Part shown: one piece after another, positions 51,032 to 61,892 of the stretch
How the letters are laid out: the number at the start of each line of letters is the position of its first letter
Position numbering within the stretch: position 1 is the stretch's first letter
Source: Scolanthus callimorphus
Lineage: Eukaryota > Cnidaria > Anthozoa > Actiniaria > Edwardsiidae
Length of the DNA stretch: 64,000 nucleotides
Reading direction: 5' to 3'
Assembly: GCA_033964015.1 (NCBI GenBank)
Contig: CM066925.1
Span: 13,562,204-13,626,203, forward strand
Made by a program: the position numbers and the translations under genes
Notes under the pieces: generated by a model
Told to the model about the DNA's origin: nothing
Database searches by the model: none
Seen by the model: only the letters and a program-made list of their open reading frames with translations

Positions 51032-51617
51032 TAAAAGCAGACCAGTGGTCTACACAAACTCAGAATCCTATATAATGTGCCCCAACTTAGTCTTAAAGAA
51101 AAAGAAAAACTTAAATTAGCATTATAAAGGCATTCTTACGAAAGATTTTAAATAGCTTACGCTATCAAATTTCCAAGTTTGAAAACTGTTCTTCCTGGTG
51201 TAAGAAATTAAAATACGTTTAAGAAGGAACTCTTGATTGAATGCGCACATAGTCAGTTAACTCGCACACGTCCTTCGATTTAGGGCCGAGTTTAGTAAGC
51301 ACTATCGGGAAGTTCATTCGTAACATTTGGGCCAAAAATAACAGCATTCTTTTCCTAGAAGATCCAGAATACGTTATACAGGGCTCACAAAAATTGTGGC
51401 TTCTGCATGTAATTAATCTTTAGAAAATCAGTTTATTTACTTATTTAGACATTGAAAAAGGTATTGCACAGTAAAGAATTCTAAAAATAGAGGGAAAAGC
51501 ACTAAAGTTATGACACGGAGTTTGCCTTTGTAACTTTGCGCCCGAGTGATCAGAGTTGGGTGCTCAATTATTTTGAACCATCGGCATGTTTGGTATCTTT
51601 TAGGAGTGAATCGGAAA

Positions 51618-51821
51618 ATGTCCGAAGATCATCTCATCCCCGACCAGAAAATTTGGGAGTCCCCCCCGGGCACTCTAGCGATCAAGGACCACGTTATAAG
51701 TTACTTTTACGACTACCATTACCATCCTACGAACACACTCCTAGAATATTACTTAGACTCTCTGGCGACGCACTCAGATTGGCACCACCATGGCATTCTT
51801 AAAAGCCCTGGGGCTTGTTAA
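51618..51821 (+). CDS. Hypothetical 67-residue ORF, possible exon
   Basis: MSEDHLIPDQKIWESPPGTL followed by a Tyr/His-rich stretch (SYFYDYHYHPTNTLLEYYL) to GILKSPGAC and a stop. A CTTTTAG acceptor-like site precedes it at 51602. The amino-acid composition looks protein-like, but I recognise no family, and part of the codons overlap a GC-rich CCCCCCGGGCACTC block. It could be an exon of an unseen gene or chance. Confidence 0.3.
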   Translation: MSEDHLIPDQKIWESPPGTLAIKDHVISYFYDYHYHPTNTLLEYYLDSLATHSDWHHHGILKSPGAC

Positions 51822-51917
51822 GTGTGGCCCTCAGGGTAATACGAGTAACGACCAGCCGTGTATGAGAGAGGGCCTTTTTGCGTTTTGTAGACAATCCTGA
51901 CAACATTTTTTATTAAG

Positions 51918-52104
51918 CATTAGAACACAACTTTCTATGACTTTATCGGCGCAGTAGCGCACGCGTGATGTTGGGAGAGACACGAGAACGCTGTAAAATC
52001 ACAAGCCGCAGGCGAGTGATTTTAAAACGTTTTGAGTATCCCTCCTAACATCATGCGCGCTCTATTTGCCGATAAAGTCAGAGAAAGTTGTGCTCTAATG
52101 CTTT
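51918..52104. mobile_element. Foldback element, arms of about 75 bp
   Basis: GCATTAGAACACAACTTTCT.TGACTTTATCGGC at left mirrors GCCGATAAAGTCA.AGAAAGTTGTGCTCTAATGC at right, with ATGATGTT.GGAG further in. Confidence 0.7.
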
Positions 52105-52343
52105 TATGATATAGCGGGAGAACCATATTACTTTATCGGTGAATAGAGCATAGATTTGGACCAATCAGAGCAAGCGTTATATCGTAACTATATTATAATG
52201 ATCTTTACATAACAATTACAGAACGAGTTTTCTATTTAACAATTAGACTTTACAAGCTCGATTTTATTACGTGATAGATAGTAAGTAGCGGAGCCAATCA
52301 GATTGCAAGATTCGCGATAGTATGCGAGTGCGTTTCTACTAAT

Positions 52344-52566
52344 TAACAATTTTAATCCTCGAGCCCGAATGGGCCCTGAGTCAATAGCCAATGAGGCCGA
52401 ATCACACTAGTAGGTCAATTTTTAATGCCAAAAAAACGCTTTTGTTCTGGTCATTTGCCATTTTCTGGCTTTCAAATCCGACACTTTTCGACACTAGTAG
52501 CCTACTAGTAGCTCAACCAATCAGAACGCAGCATTGATAATAGACCACTTGTGTGATTTGACTAAT
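52344..52566. mobile_element. Bipartite double-hairpin MITE, copy 2 (internal deletion)
   Basis: AACAATTTTAATCCTCGAGCCCGAAT then, after loss of one arm, AATCACACTAGTAGGTCAAT...GACCACTTGTGTGATTTGACT. Opposite orientation to 24521-24815. Confidence 0.65.
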
Positions 52567-52710
52567 ACGTGATAGATAGTGAGTAGGGGAGCCAATCAGA
52601 TTGCAGGAAGTAAGCTTCTGTCAGGGCCGTAGCAAGCCCTCTAAAACTGAGGGAGCACAACTCGGATCGGATTTTTTCCTATTTAACGCCCCCGCGCCAT
52701 AGCACAGACG

Positions 52711-53104
52711 CCCCGGGGGGGGGGGGGGGGACTCTAAGGTTAAAATGCTAGGGGTGACCGTCGGGAAACTCGAATTTTGACCCTAAAAAAATACCTGGTC
52801 GGAAAAAATTTCCACCTTAAAAAATACCCCTCAGTCTGAAAATACCCTAAAATACCAACAGTTTTGACAGATTAAATTTTATTCTGGGCGTTTATTTAAT
52901 ATACATCAAATGTACCCTCTCGACTTTCAAAAACACTACCTTATTTGCGTGAGAACCCCCTAAAAAATACCTATTTTTCTTACTATACCGTTTTTTATTT
53001 TCGAACCCCTAAAAAATACCAGATCGCCGATTTACAACCCCTAAAAAATACGACGGTCACCCCTAGCATTCGAATATAGGGAGTCCCCCCCCCCCCCCCC
53101 CCCC
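52711..53104. mobile_element. Poly-G-ended foldback element (copy D) with perfect 9-bp target duplication
   Basis: GCACAGACG at 52702-52710 and 53105-53113. G16 at 52715 and C20 at 53085. Inverted CTAGGGGTGACCGTCGGG / CGACGGTCACCCCTAG. Internal CCCCTAAAAAATACC repeats about five times. Confidence 0.85.
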
Positions 53105-53254
53105 GCACAGACGTCTCTTTCCCTCGATTTTGAGGGAGGATAGGCTGTACATAGGCAATACGTAAATATAACGGGGATTTGATGTGTCTTAATGAAGCTT
53201 TCTGTTTACAAGAGTGTCCGTTAGTAGAGAGTTAACTGCAGTATTAGAAAAACT

Positions 53255-53279
53255 GGGGGGGGGGGGGGGGGGGGGGGGG
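53255..53279. repeat. 25-G tract
   Basis: Uninterrupted G run followed by CGGCCCC. Confidence 0.9.
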
Positions 53280-53346
53280 CGGCCCCTAAGGGCGATACGG
53301 CCCTTTGTGGGTTTCCAATAATACGTGATAAATGAGTGAGTAGGGG

Positions 53347-53628
53347 TATGTGATAGTATGCGTGATAGTATGCGTGATAGTATGCGTGATAGTATGCGTG
53401 ATAGTATGCGCGATAGTATGCGCGATAGTATGCGTGATAGTATGCGTGATAGTATGCGTGATAGTATGCGTGATAGTATGTGTGATAGTATGCGTGATAG
53501 TATGCGTGATAGTATGCGTGATAGTATGCGTGATAGTATGCGTGATAGTATGCGTGATAGTATGCGTGATAGTATGCGTGATAGTATGCGTGATAGTATG
53601 CGTGATAGTATGCGTGATAGTATGCGAG
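53347..53628. repeat. 12-bp tandem repeat GTGATAGTATGC, about 23 copies
   Basis: Nearly perfect; variants GCGATAGTATGC and one TGTGATAG. Because 12 is a multiple of 3, all frames stay open on both strands; the apparent MRDSMRDS and RILSRILS proteins are artefacts. Confidence 0.95.
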
Positions 53629-55099
53629 TGTGAATCTGCTTGTAAAGTATGATAATACGGGTTACTAAAATATGTATCCCTCTAAGCATACTAATTGCCT
53701 CTTTTTATTTATTTTTTATTATTTTTTATTTAATCAATATTTAAGGACAATTGCCCCAAAAGCTATTCAGCTTACCAAGGAGGCTCTTGCCGATGACAAT
53801 AATATTTTACAAAATAGTGAGGCACAAAAGTTACACAAAACGATTAGACGAAGAGATAAATGCATGGACTTCTTTGAAAAGATCAACATTAAAATTCAAT
53901 TGCAGATTTCTGTCACCAAATCTAAGTAATATTCGATGTATACTCCATGTGTAGTTTTTTCAATTTTTGGCTCTTGCTCACACTTCAAACAGAACTGTAG
54001 CGAAATCTAGCCAGACTGCTAGAGTATCCGTGTTCTGTTTTTACTGGCAACCCCGCGCTGTCAATCATTGCTTGGAGGCGAAAATATGCCATTCTAACAA
54101 TCACAGCATCTAAGAAAGTTCCACCATCCAGAATTGTGAGTTTTTCTATAACTCGCTTTGACTTCTTTTCTCTGTTTTCTGTACCCTGAGTTTCAATGAC
54201 AATGCAGAATTGCGCTGAAAAAGACAGGTTCTAGGCTTCGTATGATGACGACTACAACCAATACGGACGCCTTAGGGCGTCTTTTCTTATGGATATATCG
54301 GCTGACCATAAGCGATTGATCTCAAACCTTGACACTTTTACTAATTTTAAGGCGGCCTTGGTAGTATGATTACAAGTTAACTAGCTTGCTCGACAGGTAA
54401 TTACAATGTTTTGAACTAATACGCCCCTGTATGCATGCCTATTGGCAATAGAAGTCTAACAGATACGATTTGAATGAGGGCAATATCCATAATAGATCGT
54501 CGATTGTATGAGAACAGTGCAATATCTATACATATTGGCCCAGGGCGGGCACTTTCATTAATTGGAGGGTATGTTAAAGCTCTCTTCCCACTCATTTTTC
54601 ATTATAAATGTTTTTCATGATACGTTTAAGAGAGCTACATTATTTGGCAAGGCCTAGTAAAGATCTGTTATCGAGGAAACAAATTCTTGCGAAGGATTTT
54701 ACAGTGCAGCGTGACTTTTCAAAAATATCAGCTAAATGGTTTTCATTTTACTTGTATCAATAAATTACCGATGCAGGATATATTATCCGTTTGACATGAT
54801 AATGTCATTATTATTGCTCATTATAGAAACTCATTTTGTTCTGTCCCGCCCAGGTCACGCCAGAATTGATAGCTGCCTGTTGTAATGGGAAAGTGTCACG
54901 ATTTTAGATAATGTATTCAAATATAACAAGAAATACAAAATATTCGTCTAGGTTTGTTAAATAACTTTTCAACTGCATGCTAGATAAGTAAACATTTGGA
55001 GTATTTCCGTGTGTTATCGAACGGATGGAGTTGGATTGCATAATTTCGTATCAGTTTGATTTCTTTATAAGGCTGAACAGTTTTCAAACTTACGTAAGC
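53629..55099. other. Intergenic, nothing recognised
   Basis: AT-rich, short ORFs only (e.g. 53672-53929) without recognisable domains. Confidence 0.5.
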
Positions 55100-55360
55100 C
55101 ATAGTCAAGAAAGTGCTGTCGTTTTTATGGCAAAATCCGTGCGGGCTGCCTGTGGTGTTCAAATCGCGTCTCAGGCCCCTCGGCGGGGGACAAAAACAAA
55201 ATGGCGACCAAAAGAATGATGTTTCTCGAGTATCTGCAAGTTTTGCCAAAATTTCCTGCTTTTTTCGTCAAGATATGAGGAAAAGTACTTACAGACCTTC
55301 CAAATAAGGTAAGGGGGAATTTCCTAATAAGGAAGTTTTGCAACGTCGGCAAAACGACAG
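55100..55360 (-). repeat. Dispersed repeat H, inverted copy
   Basis: Reverse complement shares TTGCAAAACTTCC, TTATTTGGAAGGTCTGTAAG and CGCCATTTTGTTTTTG with 27770-27985. Confidence 0.6.
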
Positions 55361-58305
55361 TTTTTGGCGAAATTTTCTTGTATGCCTGTATGCCTATCTT
55401 TTAACATTTTGTTGAAACAGTCGTTACATAGCCCCTCTAATACCTCGCAGCCACCTTTGCAGGCATCACACTTGTTTTCATAAAAGTGGGATCCCTGTGG
55501 TATTCGTGGAGATCTTTCGTGAGTGTGCCACAGGGGGCCCAAATCACGCTATGCACCACAGTTCGACGCCTGCGGAGTAGGTGGGTTTACCTACTGTAGG
55601 TACTTCATGTCTTACTGTACTTCTGTTCTATAAGATATTGACAGAGATTCACACAGAGTACATTCAGCAATATTCCCATAGGATCGATAGCACGACCCTG
55701 GAGTCTTCTTAAAAGATAGAGAAGTGAAGAGGGTACTTTGGTGAACGGCAGTTACTGGCAGTTATTTTACCACATTAAAGGTCTCGCCGCTCGGTCTAGA
55801 TCCTTCGGTGTTTAGCACTGAACTACTAAATGCTGTTTGTTTGTATTGAATTACATCGTCCTTTTTCAACTCGTGGATACGCGAATGCTAGAAGGCGAGT
55901 TACGTTGGGGCCTGATGTCACTCACTCTAGTGTTAGTACTACGTACCACAGGGGTGATAGGATGACCAATATTGTTATTTGGAACTTAGAATAAATACTT
56001 GCTATAAAATAGATGTCTCTAGTTCTGTCTGCAATATCAAGAAAATATCGCCAAAACTAACGGGCGACGTGCAGACGTTGCAAAACCTAAGTCTGTAAGT
56101 ATTTTCCCTGAAATCTACAACTAACAAGTTATTGTGAAAAAGAACAACCTGGTTAAACAAACGTCTGTGATCAAGAGTGTCCGAGCCTAGTGACTTCATT
56201 GGTTTTCACGGCATGAAGCTTTGAAGCGCGGGGCATGAGTTGGCTGAGTTTCCCCATCCTTGCTGCGATGCACGCACGGGGGCGAGGAATTTTGATTTCT
56301 AGACGCCTAAAAGTACCGTACTTTACGGTAATGCGGCGTATTAGTACCCGAACCCTTCATTCCAGGAAAACTTAATCCCATATGTTTACTTTATTAAAAA
56401 TGCGAGACCCCGTGACGCGACGGCCGGCCAAAAATAAGAAAATCCGAAATCGCGGAAGCGAAAGCGATTGGCAACCGCGATTGGCAACCGCGAGTTGTCT
56501 CAAAATTGCGGAGTCTTGGGGTTGAGAGTTTGTTTGTGGCAAACAATATTGTGTTTATATTGCGAAAACGAGACATGTCATGGACTCGGAATGTACCTGG
56601 CGTACCCCAAAATTACCAGGGTAACACATAAATATTCAAGCGGATAAATTAAAATGAGGCACCAGTGACCACGTTTGATACCAGTCAAATCTTACTTACT
56701 TTACTTATCCTCTCCTTACCACCAGTCAAATTTACTGGTAACTTATAGTTGTTTTGGGAGAAGGGCGTCATCGCAATAATTGCCAAATATTAAAACACTG
56801 GCTCTATTACTTTTTAATAAGCTTTGAAAAAGAAGACTAATTACCTATTTTCTTCAATCAATTATAGCATGTCAGTTTGGCGGTGTTAGTAAAACGCCTT
56901 TGGTTATTAAGTGATGTTTTATGTTTATGAGCTATCTGTCAGAGAGGAACCGATGAATGAAGACCAATCCATCATTGTGATTTATTTTCGCAATTATTTA
57001 GCTATGGTATATTGAAACCGTTGTTTTGACTTGAAGGATTGAAGCATAAACAAGGGTTTTAGCCAAATTGAGTTATGATAATTGGTGAAATGTGGCGGAA
57101 CAGATTGGACTGTAATGAATTGACTAAGCTTGACAAAGAAATAAAAAAATATTGTGATGGTTCTGGAAAATTCTTATCAGATCCAACCGCCACAGCAAGT
57201 CTTATTTGGCGATTTTCACCGCTAAAATCAAGCTTTATTTTAAACAACAAAGCTTTACTTTATTATTTATTAATTAATTTTATCCTCTTTTCTTTCTTAC
57301 TCTAGTTCAAAAATAAATGACAGTTCTGAAAAATGATTTTAAAATTATAAGCTCATCCGTTTTATTGGATCTTATGGTCCACTGTGTTTTAAAAGTATTC
57401 GACTGCAAAATGTCGCGGAATTTTCACCAAATTCTAGCTAGTGTTTTTGAAGTAAAGGATTTCTCAATAACTGTCTTGTCGCCTACGTTACATTTCACGT
57501 TACTTTTTAAACTGTTCTAACGGAATTGATCAACAGGTTTTTGTCGAATGCTCTGCCAGTACTTTTTGGTAAATTGGCAGTTCTTCCCTAAATTTTGAAT
57601 CTAATGCTGGTATGAGATATTTAATCCGCGAATAAGACACTTTGCCAACAGTTCATTTTATTGTACTTCTGTACCGTCTTAGTTGAGTTAGAAAAAGAAA
57701 ACTACGAGCTCTCTACGAGCTACGAGCTCTTGGGAAATGTAATTAAATTAGTTTAAATAAAACCGCATAAACGCTATCAATTTTATTTTTAAATTCAAAT
57801 GTGTATTTACGTGCTTTCGACGTTATTTTCGGCAGAACATTTTAGAAAATGTGGCCCTAGGGGGAAAGAGTGCCCTCCAAGAGCGAAACTGTTATAATTA
57901 TGGCATAGTCAACGCATTTTGGCCGAAGCCCTCGCACGGTTCTTTCCTTTCGGCTTTTTCATTTCTTGCAATAAAGGATGTACCGCATTTGCAGTTCCGG
58001 CGCGAGTTTTGCAATTTGATATTTTTACCACAAATGATCAATCTAAAAATATCTAAACGATGCCGCCATGTTGCAAAAGAGACTATGACAAATTTTGTCT
58101 AACTTTTTTTATGACCGATAACAAATTATGCGCGCGGTAGTTTTGGTACAGCAGTGCGAAGGCAACAGAAGCCTCACAAAATACAAGATGAGATTTCTGT
58201 AACACACCAAGATGTGTAATACCTTTTGGGGCCTGATATAGAGAAATTATTCATGGTCCTGTTAGCAGGACGGTTGAGCAAAAATAATTTGAGATATTTT
58301 CATAA
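55361..58305. other. Intergenic, nothing certain
   Basis: Contains the cysteine-rich ORF at 55324-55542 (minus; KCDACKGGCEVLEGLCNDC). No other supported gene. Confidence 0.45.
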
Positions 58306-58309
58306 ATCA

Positions 58310-59016
58310 TATGTAAGTAATATTTATTCACAACACCATCATTGGTAAATAGAATATAAGAAAGAAGAAATTAATATAGTAACTAATTATATGCAATAGA
58401 ATCACTGTAAGTAAGCAGCCATTACATCGCTTATACACCTATTTCAATTAACGTTGCTCTGCAAAACGTAAAACCATGAACCATGCATCATAAGTCGTAA
58501 TAGTATTCCTGCCTAAAACGAAGCGGTTCACGCCAAATTGTGTCTCAAAGTAGTAAACAAAGTGTCATTGGGTGGTTTACTTTAGTTCGGTTTGGCAAAT
58601 GAGAAAAAAATACGAGAAATAGCGTCTTCATTATGATGCATGGTTCATGGTTTTACGTTTTGCAGAGCAACGTTAATTGAAACAGGTGTATACTTTGCAG
58701 AAATCTTCACAATTGTATCATCATGCATAGAATGAAATACAATAAAAGAAGAACGGTCCTTCTCGCTTAGCAAGCTAAAAGCACTGTTAATTTCTAATAA
58801 TTTCCTTTTAAAATCATTACAGAGAGTTGATAAGTTTCTATTATTACAAGTAGAAAAATAATGGAATTCATCACCTATTTCTTTACAATTACAAATCGAA
58901 CAGAAACGAGACTCATATGATATACCTTCATATCTGCCACTCTCCACGGGAAATTTGTGAGCAGATAACCTGAAACGTGTATGACAAATGTGTAAAGATG
59001 GCGTTCGTCCTCCCAA
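58310..59016 (-). pseudogene. Non-LTR retrotransposon C-terminal fragment and 3' end
   Basis: ORF 59016-58645 encodes RFRLSAHKFPVESGRYEGIS then RFCSICNCKEIGDEFHYF, the Cys/His region after the RT of LINE ORF2 proteins. A 3' UTR-like stretch with AATAAA lies near 58330. Between them is a 62-bp inverted repeat (58433-58494 with 58632-58693). Confidence 0.7.
58433..58693. repeat. 62-bp inverted repeat at the LINE 3' end
   Basis: TCAATTAACGTTGCTCTGCA and the following AAACGTAAAACCATGAACC at left match the right arm inverted, with one or two mismatches. The right arm is LINE coding end, so the left arm looks like an inverted copy of it. Confidence 0.8.
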
Positions 59017-59859
59017 AATGGCGGGGAAGAAGTTCCTCCAATTTCCCTGCTTGACCTCGTAGTGAAACTTTTACAGAAAACCGCTTTTTTTACTTATATA
59101 AGTCGGACAGGCACTTAAAGGATACCGCCTACAGTTGTTCGTTGGCTCGAACACTTACAAATTCCAAATTCGTGCGGTGATTGATATGAAATTTTAAAAA
59201 CTTGCTACAGAAAGGGTGAAGTTTTTTGATGATTTATATTTCACTGTATCAGATTTACTAATAGCAAACGAAAACAGGCGTCGATGACGTACACTTCTCA
59301 CGAAATTGGATCTAAACTTTTCGTGTGATGGCTTTTAGCCTTTATCCTTATGCAGTTGTCTAATTAAACCTGTGAGAAGTTTGGAGAAAATTCTTCAAGC
59401 CGCTTTCAAGATATTCGAGGCATTTTTTCTTTAATTTCTCGCTCGTCTCGCCGTATTATTCTACATAGAGAAAGTGCAATAGTCTAACAACTCTTCTCAA
59501 AACTCTTCTCAAGGGTGTAAGCTACTTCTCTGCACACACTTAATTAAAAATTTATTTCGCTCAAATCCTAACAATCCTTCAGTTTAAGAGAATATTTTTG
59601 TATGTTTTTTTCACAATAATTTTCCTCTATCTAGGTGACATGACGAGAAGAACCTTAGAGCTATTGATTTCAATGAACTACACTACAGGGACATTTTCTA
59701 GCCCAGGGCGTGCTACCATGCTATTTGCTTGAAACAATTTGCCCTTGTATAGCATTTCCTGACTCCACCAACATTTCTTGGTTTCGCACTTAGCTATTAT
59801 TATTGATTGTTATTATTGTTATAATATAAAGCGCACCCCATTTCCCTGCCCCCCCCTCT

Positions 59860-60575
59860 CCCATTTTAAGGTTACTGAGAACCTTCGCGCACGTTGTTCG
59901 AAAAAAAAAATCATACACGTCCTTAGTTTAACCAAAACATATCAACCTATATATCGTTGGAAAGCTTATAGAATGGACTAGCGAACTATGGCAAAAAGAA
60001 TTATTTTTTCATAATTACAAATTTTTTTAAGGTTTTATTAAAAATTCGGCTGTGAGAGTTTCAAGAGATAACGCTGACGAACTGCTAGACCTTGACTCCC
60101 AAGTAACACATTGTTTTAATCCTTAAAGGTGTTTCTCAAAAACGTGTCTGCGTTTTTTAAAATTTTGCTTTGCTCAAAAGTTATCGAACTTTTAATTTCG
60201 TAGGTCAAATTTTGTGGAATTTTCACGCTCTAAAAATTTTAAAAATTCATAACTGCTGAACTAAACAAAATTTAAAAAATCGCAGACACGGTTTTTGAGA
60301 AACACCTTTAAGGATTAAAACAATGTGTTACTTGGGAGTCATGGTCCAGCAGTTCGACAGCGTTAGCTCGTGAAAATAGCACACCAAAATATTTAATCAA
60401 TGCTTTAAAAAAAATAAAAGGTATCAATAAGTGATTTCTTTTTGCCATAGCCCGCTAGTCCATTCTATAAGCTTTCCAACCATATATAGGTTGACATATT
60501 TTGGTTAAACTAAGGACGTGTATGATTTTTTTTTCGAACAACGTGCGCGAAGGTTCTCAGTAACCTTAAAATGGG
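59860..60575. mobile_element. Large foldback element, arms of about 345 bp
   Basis: CCCATTTTAAGGTTACTGAG at left and its complement at right. The match continues with some divergence through CGCGCACGTTGTTCGAA, GGAAAGCTTATAGAATGG and GACTCCCAAGTAACACATTG to a centre near 60220. No coding content. Confidence 0.85.
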
Positions 60576-60609
60576 GACTCCTGCCCTGGGGGTGCGGACA
60601 CTAAACGTA

Positions 60610-60801
60610 CAGTAAAATCTCGATTTTACGATACCCCACGAGGGAAGCAAAATTGCATCGTTAAATTGGGATATCGTTGTATATGAAACGAACTCTCGAT
60701 GCAAGGATTTTAAAGGCGAGGAATTGTTGCTGGGACCCAGAAAAATCATCGTAAAATCGGGGTATCGTTAAATCGAGGATCATAAAATCGGGGTTCCACT
60801 G
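60610..60801. mobile_element. Tigger/pogo-like MITE in a TA target
   Basis: CAGTAAAATCTCGATTTTAC...GGGGTTCCACTG with TA at 60608-60609 and 60802-60803. CAGTNGAACCCCG ends are typical of pogo/Tigger MITEs. Confidence 0.75.
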
Positions 60802-60998
60802 TATTAGGCTGGGACCAAACCGGTTTAACATTGGCATTGCATGAGTCAACTTCATTCAACATTTGTAGGGCCTACTCCGGGTCTTAAAGTCGTCTATAGT
60901 TTGGCTTTAGTTTTAGTCGCCCAAAAGTTGCTCTAGGTTTTATTGAACTACTGGTTCCTCGATTTTTGCTAAAGTCGCCCAAAGTGGCCTATAGTCGG

Positions 60999-61316
60999 CC
61001 AATTAACAATTAGACCTCGAGCCCGAAAGGGCTACGGGCCAATAGCCAATGAGGCCGCAGGCAAAATGGGCTATTGACCCGTGACCCTTGAGGGCGAGAG
61101 GTCTAATTGTTTTAGTATCACCCAACTTGTTGGACAAAAAAAGTGAAAATTTGTCAAAAAAATCACCAGAAACCTGACAAAACGAGAAGCGGCCGCCATT
61201 GTTTTCATGTTCAAAATCAGCACTTTCGCTACTAGAGGTCTATTGATAATAGTCCCCTAGTAGCGTAGCCAATCAGAATGCAGCATTGGCAATAGTCCAC
61301 TAGTTGGGTGATACTA
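60999..61316. mobile_element. Bipartite double-hairpin MITE, copy 3 (diverged)
   Basis: AACAATTAGACCTCGAGCCC...GGGCGAGAGGTCTAATTGTT hairpin directly followed by TTAGTATCACCCAACTTGTT...ACTAGTTGGGTGATACTAA. Same order as copy 2. Confidence 0.65.
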
Positions 61317-61406
61317 ATTGCCAATAGTCGCCCAAAGGAACCTCTATTGTTCCAAAGTCATTAGCTTTTCTTTGTACGGCTTTTAATGCGTACCTAGCCG
61401 GCCATC

Positions 61407-61886
61407 CACGGGCACACAACGGAGCTGTTCCTCAAAAAAGCTGTTCCTCACCCCCTTTCGCTGCTGGCTGGCAAATATTTATCGCGGTCTCTTGCTGGCT
61501 GGCAAAAATTCATCGCCTTCCGTTCCTGGCAAAAATTTATGCATATTGCCTTTGCTGGGAAACACAAGTTGCTCATGGATGTTGAAAAATGAAATTTTAA
61601 GTGACAGCACTTAAAATGCACTTAGTTATTAGTGCTCGTTTTTAAGGATACCCGATTTTTTATACTATTTCGGGCTTCCTGTGGTAATGTTACCTCCTGG
61701 CTGGGAATTTTTTTTAACACCCAGCTGCTGGCTGGGAAAAATTGAGACCCTCCCCTGGCAAAAAGGAACAGCTAAATTTTTGCCAGCAACTTTTAAAACA
61801 TGTATTTATGTGCTCTACGTGACTAGAAATGTCCAAATACGCCATTTAAACGCATTTTAACCAGGGGGGCTCGTTGTGTGCCCGTG
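61407..61886. mobile_element. CACGGGCACACAAC element with 6-bp target duplication and CTGGCTGGCAAA repeats
   Basis: Ends CACGGGCACACAAC / GTTGTGTGCCCGTG, flanked by GCCATC (61401-61406 and 61887-61892). CTGGCTGGCAAAAATTCATC and variants repeat at least five times inside, in both orientations. No ORF. Confidence 0.75.
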
Positions 61887-61892
61887 GCCATC

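Noticed and set aside
53189..53689. 166-codon ORF of RILS repeats and the opposite-strand MRDS and VIVC ORFs
   Set aside because: By-product of a 12-bp tandem repeat, open in several frames on both strands.
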